Shown here one piece after another: positions 44,250 through 53,312 of a stretch of 64,000 nucleotides of DNA. How positions within the stretch are numbered: the first letter of the stretch is position 1; each line of letters begins with the position of its first letter. Origin of the DNA: Galbibacter marinus (GTDB taxonomy: Bacteria > Bacteroidota > Bacteroidia > Flavobacteriales > Flavobacteriaceae); assembly GCF_000300875.1 (NCBI RefSeq), contig NZ_AMSG01000004.1, forward strand, positions 1 to 64,000, written 5' to 3'. Below the pieces are notes generated by a model. That model was not told the DNA's origin. It did not search any database and saw only the letters and a program-made list of their open reading frames with translations. Position numbers and translations under genes: made by a program.

Positions 44250-45278
44250 TTATTTTATCAAGATAGGTTTGTACTTCTCTAAATTTTTTAATGCAATTCC
44301 TGTACCTCTTACTACTGCTCTGAGTGGATCTTCTGCAATGTAAACTGGAAGGTCTGTCTTTTGAGAGATTCGCTTGTCTAGTCCTCTTAGCATAGAGCCA
44401 CCTCCAGCTAAGTAAATTCCAGTGTTGTAAATATCTGCAGCTAGCTCTGGTGGGGTTTGAGATAATGTTTCCATTACTGCATCCTCGATACGCAAGATAG
44501 ACTTATCTAGGGCTTTTGCAATTTCTCTATAAGAAATCTGCACTTGTTTTGGCTTACCAGTAAGCAAATCACGACCCTGTACACTCATTTCTTCCGGCGG
44601 AATTTCTAAGTCCTCAGTGGCTGCTCCAATGGCGATCTTTATATTTTCTGCTGTAGTTTCTCCAACATATAGGTTGTGTTGGGTACGCATATAATAGATG
44701 ATATCGTTGGTGAATACATCCCCAGCTATTTTTACTGATTTATCACAGACGATTCCTCCAAGAGCGATCACGGCGATCTCTGTTGTTCCACCTCCTATAT
44801 CGACAATCATGTTTCCTTTGGGTTGCATGATATCAAGCCCAATACCGATGGCTGCTGCCATGGGCTCGTGGATTAGATATACCTCTTTTCCGTTGACACG
44901 TTCTGCGGATTCTTTAACTGCACGCATTTCAACCTCTGTGATTCCAGAAGGAATACAAATTACCATTTTTAGAGTTGGTTGGAAAAAGCGTTTTTTCAGC
45001 GCTGGAATACCCTTGATGAACATGTTGATCATCTTTTCAGAGGCATCAAAATCAGCAATTACTCCGTCTTTTAATGGGCGGATTGTTTTGATGTTTTCAT
45101 GGGTTTTACCTTGCATCATACTAGCTTCTTTCCCAACTGCTATAATTTTCCCAGTCATTCGGTCTCTGGCAACAATTGAGGGACTGTCTACCACAACCTT
45201 ATCATTGTGTATAATCAAGGTGTTCGCAGTTCCTAAGTCAATGGCTATTTCTTCGGTCAAGAAGTCAAAAAATCCCAT
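44250..45278 (-). CDS. mreB: Rod shape-determining actin-like protein MreB
   Basis: The 342-residue cytoskeletal ATPase forms membrane-bound filaments that position the elongation machinery. Actin-fold blocks are IAIDLGTANTLIIHNDK (phosphate 1), MIVDIGGGTTEIAVIALGG (phosphate 2) and GIYLAGGGSMLRGLD (adenosine). The first gene of mreBCD-pbp2-rodA. It lies 134 bases downstream of purH on the same strand; a hairpin without a T tract (45350-45378) lies in between. Confidence 0.97.
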   Translation of the reverse strand: MGFFDFLTEEIAIDLGTANTLIIHNDKVVVDSPSIVARDRMTGKIIAVGKEASMMQGKTHENIKTIRPLKDGVIADFDASEKMINMFIKGIPALKKRFFQPTLKMVICIPSGITEVEMRAVKESAERVNGKEVYLIHEPMAAAIGIGLDIMQPKGNMIVDIGGGTTEIAVIALGGIVCDKSVKIAGDVFTNDIIYYMRTQHNLYVGETTAENIKIAIGAATEDLEIPPEEMSVQGRDLLTGKPKQVQISYREIAKALDKSILRIEDAVMETLSQTPPELAADIYNTGIYLAGGGSMLRGLDKRISQKTDLPVYIAEDPLRAVVRGTGIALKNLEKYKPILIK

Positions 45279-45349
45279 GAATAATTATTGTGTTAATAGG
45301 TTATTTCTATTTTAAAGGGCTCTATAATATACCGTTTTATTTTTATTTA

Positions 45350-45378
45350 AACCCCACAGTTTTAGTTGCTGTGAGGTT
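45350..45378. repeat. Hairpin between purH and mreB
   Basis: AACCCCACAG (45350-45359) and CTGTGAGGTT (45369-45378) form a 10-bp stem with a 9-base loop and one G-T pair. It lies 35 bases past the purH stop. There is no T tract on the minus strand (the following bases are A-rich), so it is not a standard terminator. It may stabilise the purH transcript end. Confidence 0.5.
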
Positions 45379-45412
45379 CATGATTTTTATAAATCTCCCA
45401 AATGTAATAAAA

Positions 45413-46945
45413 TTAATGTTTAAAATGACGCGTTCCCGTAAATACCATGGAAACATTGTTTTCATTACAGTAATCGATGCTTAATTGGTCTTTAATGGAG
45501 CCTCCTGGTTGGATGACGCTTTCAACACCAGCCTTGCTTGCGATTTCTACACAATCAGGGAATGGGAAAAATGCATCACTTGCCATGGCAGAACCTTTGA
45601 GATCGAATTCAAAAGACTGCGCTTTTTCAATGGCTTGTCTTAAAGCATCAACTCTACTTGTCTGGCCTGTTCCACTTGCACACAATTGTTTATTCTTAGC
45701 CAACACAATGGTATTGGATTTTGTGTGCTTGCAAATTTTAGAAGCAAAGATTAAGTCCTCTAACTCATTTTCTGAAGGTTTATTGCTCGTAACATACGTA
45801 AGATCTTCAACAGTGTCTGTTTTAAGGTCTTTTTCTTGTACTAATACACCGTTAAGACAGGTTCGAACACTTTGCTTAGAGAATTCAACTTCTTTTTGAA
45901 TAAGGATAATTCTATTCTTTTTACCTTTAAGTGCCTCTAGAGCCTCAGGTGCGTAAGAAGGTGCAATGACTACTTCACAGAATAAATTGTGTATTTCCTC
46001 TGCTGTTTCTAAGTCGATTTCTTTGTTTGAAATTAATACGCCTCCAAATGCAGATACTGGGTCTCCAGCTAAGGCATCAACGTATGCTTGTTTGATAGTG
46101 CTTCTTGTAGCAAGTCCGCAAGCGTTGTTGTGTTTTAAAATCGCAAAAGTTGGATCATCGTTTTTAAATTCTCCCATCAAATTCACTGCTGCATCAACGT
46201 CCAATAGATTGTTGTACGAAAGTTCTTTTCCGTGTACTTTGTCAAAGAGTTCTTCTAAATCACCATAGAAGTACCCTTTTTGATGTGGATTCTCACCATA
46301 TCGTAGGGTTGAACCATTGGTTTGACTTACTTTAAAAGCTTCTAAAGATTCCTTTTCATTAAAATAATTGAAAATGGCGGAATCGTAATGAGATGAGATG
46401 TTAAATGCTTTGGCAGCAAAACGTCTTCTGCTTTCAATTGATATGTTACCGTTGTCTTGAAGTAAGAGGTCTAAGAATTCTTTGTAGTCATCCATAGAGG
46501 CAACACAAAGAACGTCTTTATAATTCTTAGCTGCTGCTCTGATTAATGAGATACCACCTATGTCGATTTTCTCGATTATATCTTGTTCAGATGCGCCACT
46601 GGCAACTGTCTTTTCAAATGGATAAAGATCGACAATGACAATGTCTAGTTGAGGGATTTCAAATTTCTCCAGTTCTTGTTGATCTGTTTGGTTATCTTGT
46701 CGGTTTAAAATACCTCCAAAAACTTTTGGGTGAAGTGTTTTAACACGCCCGCCTAAGATAGAAGGGTAACTAGTTACATCCTCTACTGGAACAACTGGGA
46801 TCCCCAAATCTTTGATGAACTTTTCTGTACCACCTGTTGAGTATATGGTTACACCTAGTTCATCTAATTTTTTTACAATTGGCTCAAGGCCGTCTTTACT
46901 AAAAACTGAAATTAAAGCCGATTTGGCTGATTTGAAATCGTTCAT
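45413..46945 (-). CDS. purH: Bifunctional AICAR formyltransferase / IMP cyclohydrolase
   Basis: The 510-residue cytoplasmic enzyme carries out the last two steps of IMP synthesis. The N-terminal MGS-like IMP cyclohydrolase domain (about 1-200) shows ALISVFSKDG, STGGTEKFI, GGRVKTLHPKVFGGIL. The AICAR transformylase domain (about 200-510) shows LRYGENPHQKGYFYG, ILKHNNACGLA with the catalytic Lys-His, GDPVSAFGGVLISN, and the closing SDAFFPFPDCVEIASKAGVE and QPGGSIKD. It has its own promoter at 46969-46976. Confidence 0.97.
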   Translation of the reverse strand: MNDFKSAKSALISVFSKDGLEPIVKKLDELGVTIYSTGGTEKFIKDLGIPVVPVEDVTSYPSILGGRVKTLHPKVFGGILNRQDNQTDQQELEKFEIPQLDIVIVDLYPFEKTVASGASEQDIIEKIDIGGISLIRAAAKNYKDVLCVASMDDYKEFLDLLLQDNGNISIESRRRFAAKAFNISSHYDSAIFNYFNEKESLEAFKVSQTNGSTLRYGENPHQKGYFYGDLEELFDKVHGKELSYNNLLDVDAAVNLMGEFKNDDPTFAILKHNNACGLATRSTIKQAYVDALAGDPVSAFGGVLISNKEIDLETAEEIHNLFCEVVIAPSYAPEALEALKGKKNRIILIQKEVEFSKQSVRTCLNGVLVQEKDLKTDTVEDLTYVTSNKPSENELEDLIFASKICKHTKSNTIVLAKNKQLCASGTGQTSRVDALRQAIEKAQSFEFDLKGSAMASDAFFPFPDCVEIASKAGVESVIQPGGSIKDQLSIDYCNENNVSMVFTGTRHFKH

Positions 46946-46968
46946 TGTCGTTGTGTTATGATGGAGTG

Positions 46969-46976
46969 CAAAAGTA
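46969..46976 (-). promoter_or_regulatory. -7 element (TACTTTTG) of purH
   Basis: On the minus strand TACTTTTG lies 23 bases before ATG 46945. A TTCG tetramer 19 bases upstream of it resembles the -33 TTTG. Confidence 0.65.
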
Positions 46977-47009
46977 GTTTTTTTGCATTAATTTGCGAAT
47001 CTATACGTG

Positions 47010-47480
47010 CTAAAAATCTTTTTTCTTAATTATATGGGCAACACTTTGGTTAACAAAGGTCAAAAAGTCTTCATCCTCTTTAGAAAATGGATCTACAGTG
47101 TGTGAATCGATATCGATTTGACCGATGTTTTCACCCTCTACAAATAGTGGAATGACTACCTCGGCTTTTACATCAATACTGCAGGAAATATAATTGTCCT
47201 GAGCTTTAACATCAGGGACTACAAAGTTTTGGTTTGAAACTGCAACTTGACCACAAATTCCTTTTCCAAATGGAATGATCACGTGATCCGTCGGCTGACC
47301 AGCAAAGGCTTTTAGCTTTAATTCTTCTTTATCTCCATTTTTAAAATAGAAGCCCACCCAATTGTAGTAATCGATGGACTGTTTTAAAAGTTCGCAAACT
47401 GCTGTAAGTTTCTCGGTAAGGGTTTGCTCTTGTTTAGAAAGAAGCGCTACCACCTTTGGTTTTAAGCTCTCAAATGGCAT
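47010..47480 (-). CDS. GAF-domain protein of the free methionine-R-sulfoxide reductase type
   Basis: ATG 47480 gives 156 residues; the in-frame TTG at 47498 lies inside the -7 element at 47496-47503. The protein is one GAF domain with ydrogen-bond pattern YYNWVGFYF, IPFGKGICGQVAVSN, VVPDVKAQDNYISCSIDVKAEVVIPLF and GQIDIDSHTVDPFSKED, the layout of fRMsr enzymes. Of the three reductase cysteines, two positions are present (GICG and ISCS), but the first, normally in PACxRI before GVCG, is replaced (QPTDHVI). Activity is therefore uncertain; it may use a two-cysteine route or only bind a ligand. Confidence 0.82.
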   Translation of the reverse strand: MPFESLKPKVVALLSKQEQTLTEKLTAVCELLKQSIDYYNWVGFYFKNGDKEELKLKAFAGQPTDHVIIPFGKGICGQVAVSNQNFVVPDVKAQDNYISCSIDVKAEVVIPLFVEGENIGQIDIDSHTVDPFSKEDEDFLTFVNQSVAHIIKKKDF

Positions 47481-47495
47481 ATTATATTGTTTTTG

Positions 47496-47503
47496 CAAAG
47501 GTA
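47496..47503 (-). promoter_or_regulatory. -7 element (TACCTTTG) that fixes the GAF gene start
   Basis: On the minus strand TACCTTTG ends exactly in the in-frame TTG codon at 47498-47496. The next ATG (47480) lies 15 bases downstream. Confidence 0.7.
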
Positions 47504-47549
47504 ACTTTCTTGTCCTTGGAATCCTCTTAAATTTTAAAAATTGTTTTAC

Positions 47550-48419
47550 TTAAGGCATATCGATGTATGAATCGTCACCCTGAACTTTTAGGAAGTCTTT
47601 GTTCTTCCAATCCGCCTTTGCTTGTTCTATGGTTTGGGGACTTGAGGATACAAAGTTCCAAAATATGTGACGTTTGTCCTCAAATGCTTCTCCTCCAAAG
47701 AGTAATAGATGTGTTTGATTGGAAACTTCCACGCTGCAGGCATCCTCGGTTTTGGATACGATCATGTTACCTTCTTCAATCACTTCTCCACAGGCGGTAA
47801 TACTTCCTTTAATAATGCAAATGCCAATTTCTCCTTTGACCTGGTCTTGTATCTCTAATACGGTTTCTTGTAAACTTTTAATCTCGAGCATAAATAACGA
47901 AGAGTAAACAGGTACTGGTGCTTTTTGGTGATACCCTTCTCCAGCAACTAATCGGAATTTCAAACCATTTTCTTCCCAATTTGGGAGTTGGTCTTTTTCA
48001 AAATGATGAAACTCAGGTTCCATTTGTTCAAGATCCTTTGGAAGGGCTACCCATATTTGGAATCCGTGTAGGGGATAGGTTTTGCCGTCTCTGATCTGCT
48101 GTGGGGTACGTTCGGTATGTGTCACTCCTTTGCCAGCTGTCATCCAATTAACAGACCCTGGGGTGATGATTTGATCACTCCCTATACTATCTTTGTGATG
48201 TATTTGACCTTCAAAAAGGTAGGTGAGTGTGGAAAGCCCTATATGAGGGTGTTGTCCTACATCTAAATAATTTCCCGGTCTTATGGAAGCCGGTCCCATG
48301 TGGTCGATAAATATAAAAGGTCCGACCATTCTTTTTTTGCGAAAAGGTAAATAGCGACCAACTAAAAAATCTCCTATATCCCTGCTTCGTTGTTCAATGA
48401 TTAATCCTTTGTTTGACAT
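47550..48419 (-). CDS. Pirin-family protein
   Basis: The 289-residue bicupin has the pirin block GPFIFIDHMGPASIRPGNYLDVGQHPHIGLSTLTYLFEGQIHHKDS with four metal-ligand positions (His, His, His, Glu/His; about residues 54-105). SVNWMTAGKGVTHTERTP and the C-terminal LLLFGGEAF and IFWNFVSSS follow. Pirins bind iron, and some act as quercetinases or redox-responsive cofactors; the role here is unknown. The TATCTTTA element at 48436-48443 is a candidate promoter. The gene is divergent from the frameshifted XRE gene. Confidence 0.92.
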   Translation of the reverse strand: MSNKGLIIEQRSRDIGDFLVGRYLPFRKKRMVGPFIFIDHMGPASIRPGNYLDVGQHPHIGLSTLTYLFEGQIHHKDSIGSDQIITPGSVNWMTAGKGVTHTERTPQQIRDGKTYPLHGFQIWVALPKDLEQMEPEFHHFEKDQLPNWEENGLKFRLVAGEGYHQKAPVPVYSSLFMLEIKSLQETVLEIQDQVKGEIGICIIKGSITACGEVIEEGNMIVSKTEDACSVEVSNQTHLLLFGGEAFEDKRHIFWNFVSSSPQTIEQAKADWKNKDFLKVQGDDSYIDMP

Positions 48420-48435
48420 CTGATCATGTTTTCTT

Positions 48436-48443
48436 TAAAGATA
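48436..48443 (-). promoter_or_regulatory. Putative -7 element (TATCTTTA) for the pirin gene
   Basis: On the minus strand TATCTTTA lies 16 bases before ATG 48419. Confidence 0.5.
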
Positions 48444-48625
48444 CTATTATTTAGGATAGTACTGCTAATGGAAAAATAATATTAGCATTATAATTAGTTG
48501 CTCAATTATTAAAGTTCCCGTGTAATAATATATTTCATGTAAATTTACCGAATCAGTCCTGTTTCTGTAGAGCGATCAGGCAGTAGAAGGGCTTTTAGAC
48601 GCAACACAATGGATGTGATCACAGG

Positions 48626-48633
48626 TATCTTTA
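48626..48633 (+). promoter_or_regulatory. Putative -7 element (TATCTTTA) for the frameshifted XRE gene
   Basis: TATCTTTA lies 22 bases before ATG 48656, supporting that ATG, rather than a later codon, as the gene's original start. Confidence 0.5.
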
Positions 48634-48655
48634 CGCAAAATTAAAAGAATAATTT

Positions 48656-49248
48656 ATGGACGATTCTGGTTTATCGAAAAAATTAAAGATTTAAGAATTC
48701 AAAACGGAATTACTCAGGAAGCTTTGGCTGAAAAGTCTGGATTAAGTCTAAGGACTATTCAAAGAATAGAAAACGGTGAATCTATCCCAAGAGGAGATTC
48801 CTTAAAGCGATTGGCTATTGCTTTGAACACATCTCTTGATGACATTATTGATTGGAAAATCCAAGAGGATAGAGGCTATCTCACAGTGATGTGTTTGTCT
48901 GCTTTAGCATTTTTGTTTTTTCCAATTCTAGGTATTATTGTCCCGCTAGTATTCTGGGTTCTTAAAAAGGACAAAGTCAAAAATGTTGATAGGGTAGGTA
49001 AGTCTATTTTAAATTTTGAGATCACTTGGGTGATTTTCTTTTTTTCGCTAATTATCTTGTTATTTACAGGTGTGATTGGTAAACTGGTGCTCTTTATTAA
49101 TCCTGAAGCAAGGTTTAGTCTTGGACTAGTATATGCAGCTGTCCTTATCATTTATGGTTATAATTTGATAGTAATCATTGTAAATACAGTTCGTGTAGCA
49201 AGCGGTAAGCCTACAAAATATATTCCGGCAATTAGAATATTTAGATAG
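48656..49248 (+). pseudogene. XRE-family regulator with membrane domain, start frameshifted at an A6 run
   Basis: From ATG 48656 the frame reads MDDSGLSKKLKI and stops at 48692-48694. The neighbouring frame continues ...KDLRIQNGITQEALAEKSGLSLRTIQRIENGESIPRGDS, a complete XRE helix-turn-helix, but has no ATG. One extra A in the six-A run 48677-48682 would join them as SGLSKKIKDLRIQNG. The rest (to 49248) holds three or four hydrophobic helices (for example FLFFPILGIIVPLVFWVL and a C-terminal pair), like DUF4870-type tails. It may be a real disruption, a sequencing error in a homopolymer, or a gene expressed by slippage. If intact it would encode about 197 residues of a membrane-bound DNA-binding regulator. 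A TTG-started fragment from 48724 would lack the first HTH helix. Confidence 0.7.
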
Positions 49249-49336
49249 TAAAACGAGAATCAAGTGATATTTCAAAAATTTGTGAATTGTATTGTATTTT
49301 CACAATGGAATTAATGATTCAGATACTACTAATAAT

Positions 49337-49372
49337 AAACAAAAGAGCCGTACTTAATTAAAAGTACGGCCC
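49337..49372 (-). terminator. Terminator after groEL
   Basis: On the minus strand an 11-bp stem (49372-49362 with 49355-49345, one G-T pair, loop TTAATT) is followed by TTTTGTTT. It starts 24 bases past the groEL stop. Confidence 0.88.
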
Positions 49373-49395
49373 TTTGTATTGTGATGGTATGGTTT

Positions 49396-51039
<1,644 letters not shown>

Positions 51040-51098
51040 TTAATTCAAAAATAAATTTTTGAGTGTTTTGAAAATTAATTGGTTAAAAAAGTTTGGGC

Positions 51099-51377
51099 TT
51101 AAACGATCGCAAGAATATCGCTCTCTCTCATCATTAGGTAATCAGTTCCTTCTAATTTAAGTTCTGTACCTGCAAATTTCCCATACATTACGGTATCTCC
51201 AACTTTAACGGTGATGTTTTCATCTTTGGTGCCAGGACCTACTGCGACAACTGTACCTTTTTGAGGCTTTTCTTTTGCGTTGTCAGGAATAATAATACCA
51301 GAAGCTGTTTTGGTTTCAGCTGCAAGAGGTTCGATAAGAACTCTGTCTGCAAGCGGCTTGATGTTTAACTTGGACAT
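51099..51377 (-). CDS. groS: Co-chaperonin GroES (10 kDa)
   Basis: The 92-residue lid of GroEL starts at ATG 51377 ([17 protein letters not shown]); a TTG three codons upstream is less likely. The mobile loop [19 protein letters not shown] and [16 protein letters not shown] are canonical. No CIRCE repeat (TTAGCACTC/GAGTGCTAA) is visible in the 145 bases upstream. The terminator of secG lies at 51465-51501, so groESL has its own promoter in the roughly 90 bases before the start; I could not pick a -7 element with confidence. Confidence 0.97.
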   Translation of the reverse strand: MSKLNIKPLADRVLIEPLAAETKTASGIIIPDNAKEKPQKGTVVAVGPGTKDENITVKVGDTVMYGKFAGTELKLEGTDYLMMRESDILAIV

Positions 51378-51464
51378 ATTTTTCAATATTTGATTAATTA
51401 ATTTTTAATTTAACTCTTATTAGTAGGCAGAAATTGTGCCATCCCATAAAAAACTGACATCTGT

Positions 51465-51501
51465 AAAAAATAAATGCCAGCTTGTCATTAAGCTGGCATT
51501 T
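51465..51501 (-). terminator. Strong terminator after secG
   Basis: On the minus strand AAATGCCAGCTT (51501-51490) pairs perfectly with AAGCTGGCATTT (51483-51472) around AATGAC, then ATTTTTTA. It separates the miaB-secG operon from groESL. Confidence 0.93.
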
Positions 51502-51522
51502 AAATCTATAGAATAATATATT

Positions 51523-51885
51523 TTACTGTCCTGATGTACTATCTCCTGCATTTGTGGCAGGGGCTGCTGGCTGAGGTAATTCTGCCGCAGGTACTTGGCG
51601 GTTTTCAATACCACTTCCTTCTAATAATTTAGAATCAACTGATGTGGTGTTTGAGATTAGTGTAATGTTAGATAGCAGTATTAAGGCCACCAGAATTGTC
51701 GCTAATGTCCAAGTACTTTTATCTAAAAAGTCCCCGGTTTTCTTTACACCTCCGACAATTTGACTTCCACCTCCACCGAATGAAGAAGACAATCCGCCTC
51801 CTTTAGGGTTTTGTACCATTATGACTAAAACCAACAGAAAGGATACGATGATAATAAGTATCAAGAAAATTGAAAATGTGCTCAT
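51523..51885 (-). CDS. secG: Preprotein translocase subunit SecG
   Basis: The 120-residue protein has two membrane helices (about residues 1-22 and 55-77) joined by MVQNPKGGGLSSSFGGGGSQIVGGVKKTGDFLDKST, the SecG loop with the GGG and conserved Gly-Gly. The C-terminus is a Pro/Ala-rich tail that extends beyond the minimal E. coli form. It aids SecYEG-driven export. Last gene of the operon before a strong terminator; 7 bases after the TPR gene. Confidence 0.95.
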   Translation of the reverse strand: MSTFSIFLILIIIVSFLLVLVIMVQNPKGGGLSSSFGGGGSQIVGGVKKTGDFLDKSTWTLATILVALILLSNITLISNTTSVDSKLLEGSGIENRQVPAAELPQPAAPATNAGDSTSGQ

Positions 51886-51892
51886 TATAATA

Positions 51893-52792
51893 TTAATTAT
51901 TGTCTTTTAATTTCGTTACTGCTTTAATTTGGTCTGCAAAGAAACCACTTTTTTCTGGATATTTCAAACTTAAAATTTTATAAGCTTGTATTGCTTTTTT
52001 ATATTTTTTTTGCTCTAAGTACACACGGGCTAGAGTTTCGGTCATCAGTTCATTTTTTTCTAGTACCACTGCCTTTGCCAAATTCCCTTTGTTTTGTGTT
52101 GTGTTTCCTGCTGGCGGAATCTTAGGATTGTTCTCGATAAAGCGATCGATTAATTTTAACTTTTGCTCGATTGCTGATAAGTGATTTTTTTTATCCGATG
52201 TTGGTTTTTCTACTTTTTCTCGGTTAATAGGCTTTGGAGTAGAAGACAATTGTAACCACTCCACGAAAGAATGGGATTCGGAGGTGTTAAAATCTAATGG
52301 CTTGCCAATTTCTAGGGTTTCACTTGGACTTTTAACTTCATCCGGCTTACCAATAGGCTTTATTTGTTTCTTTTTCTCTGCTGGTGTTTTAGGCTGAAAT
52401 AATTCTGGGTCCATGACGGCCTCTGCATCCACTTGGTTAAAGTCAAAGGCTGTTTTATGGTCTCTTACGATGACCTCCTCGGCTATGACCTCGATAGGGT
52501 AGAGTTGTTCATTGGCAATATGACTAGCTATTTTTTTTGCTACCCCATGTTGTTTAAATTCCTCTGAGGTTATGAACTCAAAAAGTATAGAGCGATCTGT
52601 GGTATATGCAGCCGTTTGTTTTAATTCACCATTGTATTTATAACTACCTTGCTGCTTTAAAGCCTTAAGATAGACAGCGCGTGCTGATTGGAAATAGGGG
52701 AATGCGTCGATAACCTTTTCTAGGGCTTCGATATTCTCCTGGGATAAATTCTCAGGTTTGCTAAGTAAGTTTGAAAAATCTGAAATATTCAT
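51893..52792 (-). CDS. TPR-containing protein of unknown function
   Basis: The 299-residue soluble protein has no signal peptide. The N-terminal part (about 1-90) reads SQENIEALEKVIDAFPYFQSARAVYLKALKQQGSYKYNGELKQTAAYTTDR, a helical pattern with the repeating (A/F)P(Y)F residues of the family. A charged linker follows (about 110-200), and the C-terminal TETLARVYLEQKKYKKAIQAYKILSLKYPEKSGFFADQI is one TPR-like helix pair (about 245-290). Homologues lie beside lptE and secG in flavobacteria. The role is unknown. Seven bases from lptE. Confidence 0.82.
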   Translation of the reverse strand: MNISDFSNLLSKPENLSQENIEALEKVIDAFPYFQSARAVYLKALKQQGSYKYNGELKQTAAYTTDRSILFEFITSEEFKQHGVAKKIASHIANEQLYPIEVIAEEVIVRDHKTAFDFNQVDAEAVMDPELFQPKTPAEKKKQIKPIGKPDEVKSPSETLEIGKPLDFNTSESHSFVEWLQLSSTPKPINREKVEKPTSDKKNHLSAIEQKLKLIDRFIENNPKIPPAGNTTQNKGNLAKAVVLEKNELMTETLARVYLEQKKYKKAIQAYKILSLKYPEKSGFFADQIKAVTKLKDNN

Positions 52793-52798
52793 ATCACT

Positions 52799-53290
52799 CT
52801 ACCAATTGGCCAGCGTTTCATTAAAAATATCTTGAGTAATTCGTTCAAAAATAACATCCTGAGCTGCTTGACGCACCGTAACTAACTGCGCTGTAGCTGG
52901 GTAGTCGTAGAAAAACGAAAAACGTCGTTCGAAATCTTGCTCTGGGTCGTCTGCATTAAAGAAACGCACATTTACACTAACGGTTAATCTGTTTTGAGCA
53001 GCTCTTTGATCTGCCGTTGCAGACATTGGAGAAACACGATAATCTACAATCTCTCCTTCATAGATAAGATCTGCATTTCTGGTTACCAACTGCAAATTGG
53101 TTTGATTTACAATTAAGTCCTGAAGGGCATTGGTAAAATCGTAATCCATTCCAGGCTCTACAATAGGTGCTTCATTTCTGAAGAAATTTACTTGGAAACT
53201 TTCAGCTGTTGTGTTAACCCCTGTAAAGGAGTAGGGGCCGCAACCCCATAGTAACATACAACTGATTAAAAGAACTAAACTGTTTTTCAT
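52799..53290 (-). CDS. lptE: LptE-family outer-membrane lipoprotein
   Basis: The 163-residue protein has a lipoprotein signal (lipobox LLWGC, Cys17) and the LptE pattern CGPYSFTGVNTTAESFQVNFFRNEAPIVEPG, followed by LTVSVNVRFFNADDPEQDFERRFSFFYDYP. LptE plugs LptD and helps place LPS in the outer leaflet. It lies 22 bases after the sigma-54 activator gene and 6 bases before the TPR gene, within the miaB-secG operon. Confidence 0.9.
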   Translation of the reverse strand: MKNSLVLLISCMLLWGCGPYSFTGVNTTAESFQVNFFRNEAPIVEPGMDYDFTNALQDLIVNQTNLQLVTRNADLIYEGEIVDYRVSPMSATADQRAAQNRLTVSVNVRFFNADDPEQDFERRFSFFYDYPATAQLVTVRQAAQDVIFERITQDIFNETLANW

Positions 53291-53312
53291 ACCTCTGGAA
53301 TGCTATAACGCT

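Noticed and set aside
44698-45315. Long plus-strand frame of 205 codons opposite mreB
   Set aside because: It is antisense to mreB, and its low-complexity Ser/Pro/Ile composition is what the complement of a conserved gene produces.
48540-48620. GC-richer stretch upstream of the XRE gene, tested for an RNA gene
   Set aside because: No tRNA arms, no long stem, and no second copy in the window.
51378-51522. CIRCE operator upstream of groES
   Set aside because: No TTAGCACTC/GAGTGCTAA inverted repeat is present; the only strong inverted repeat is the secG terminator.
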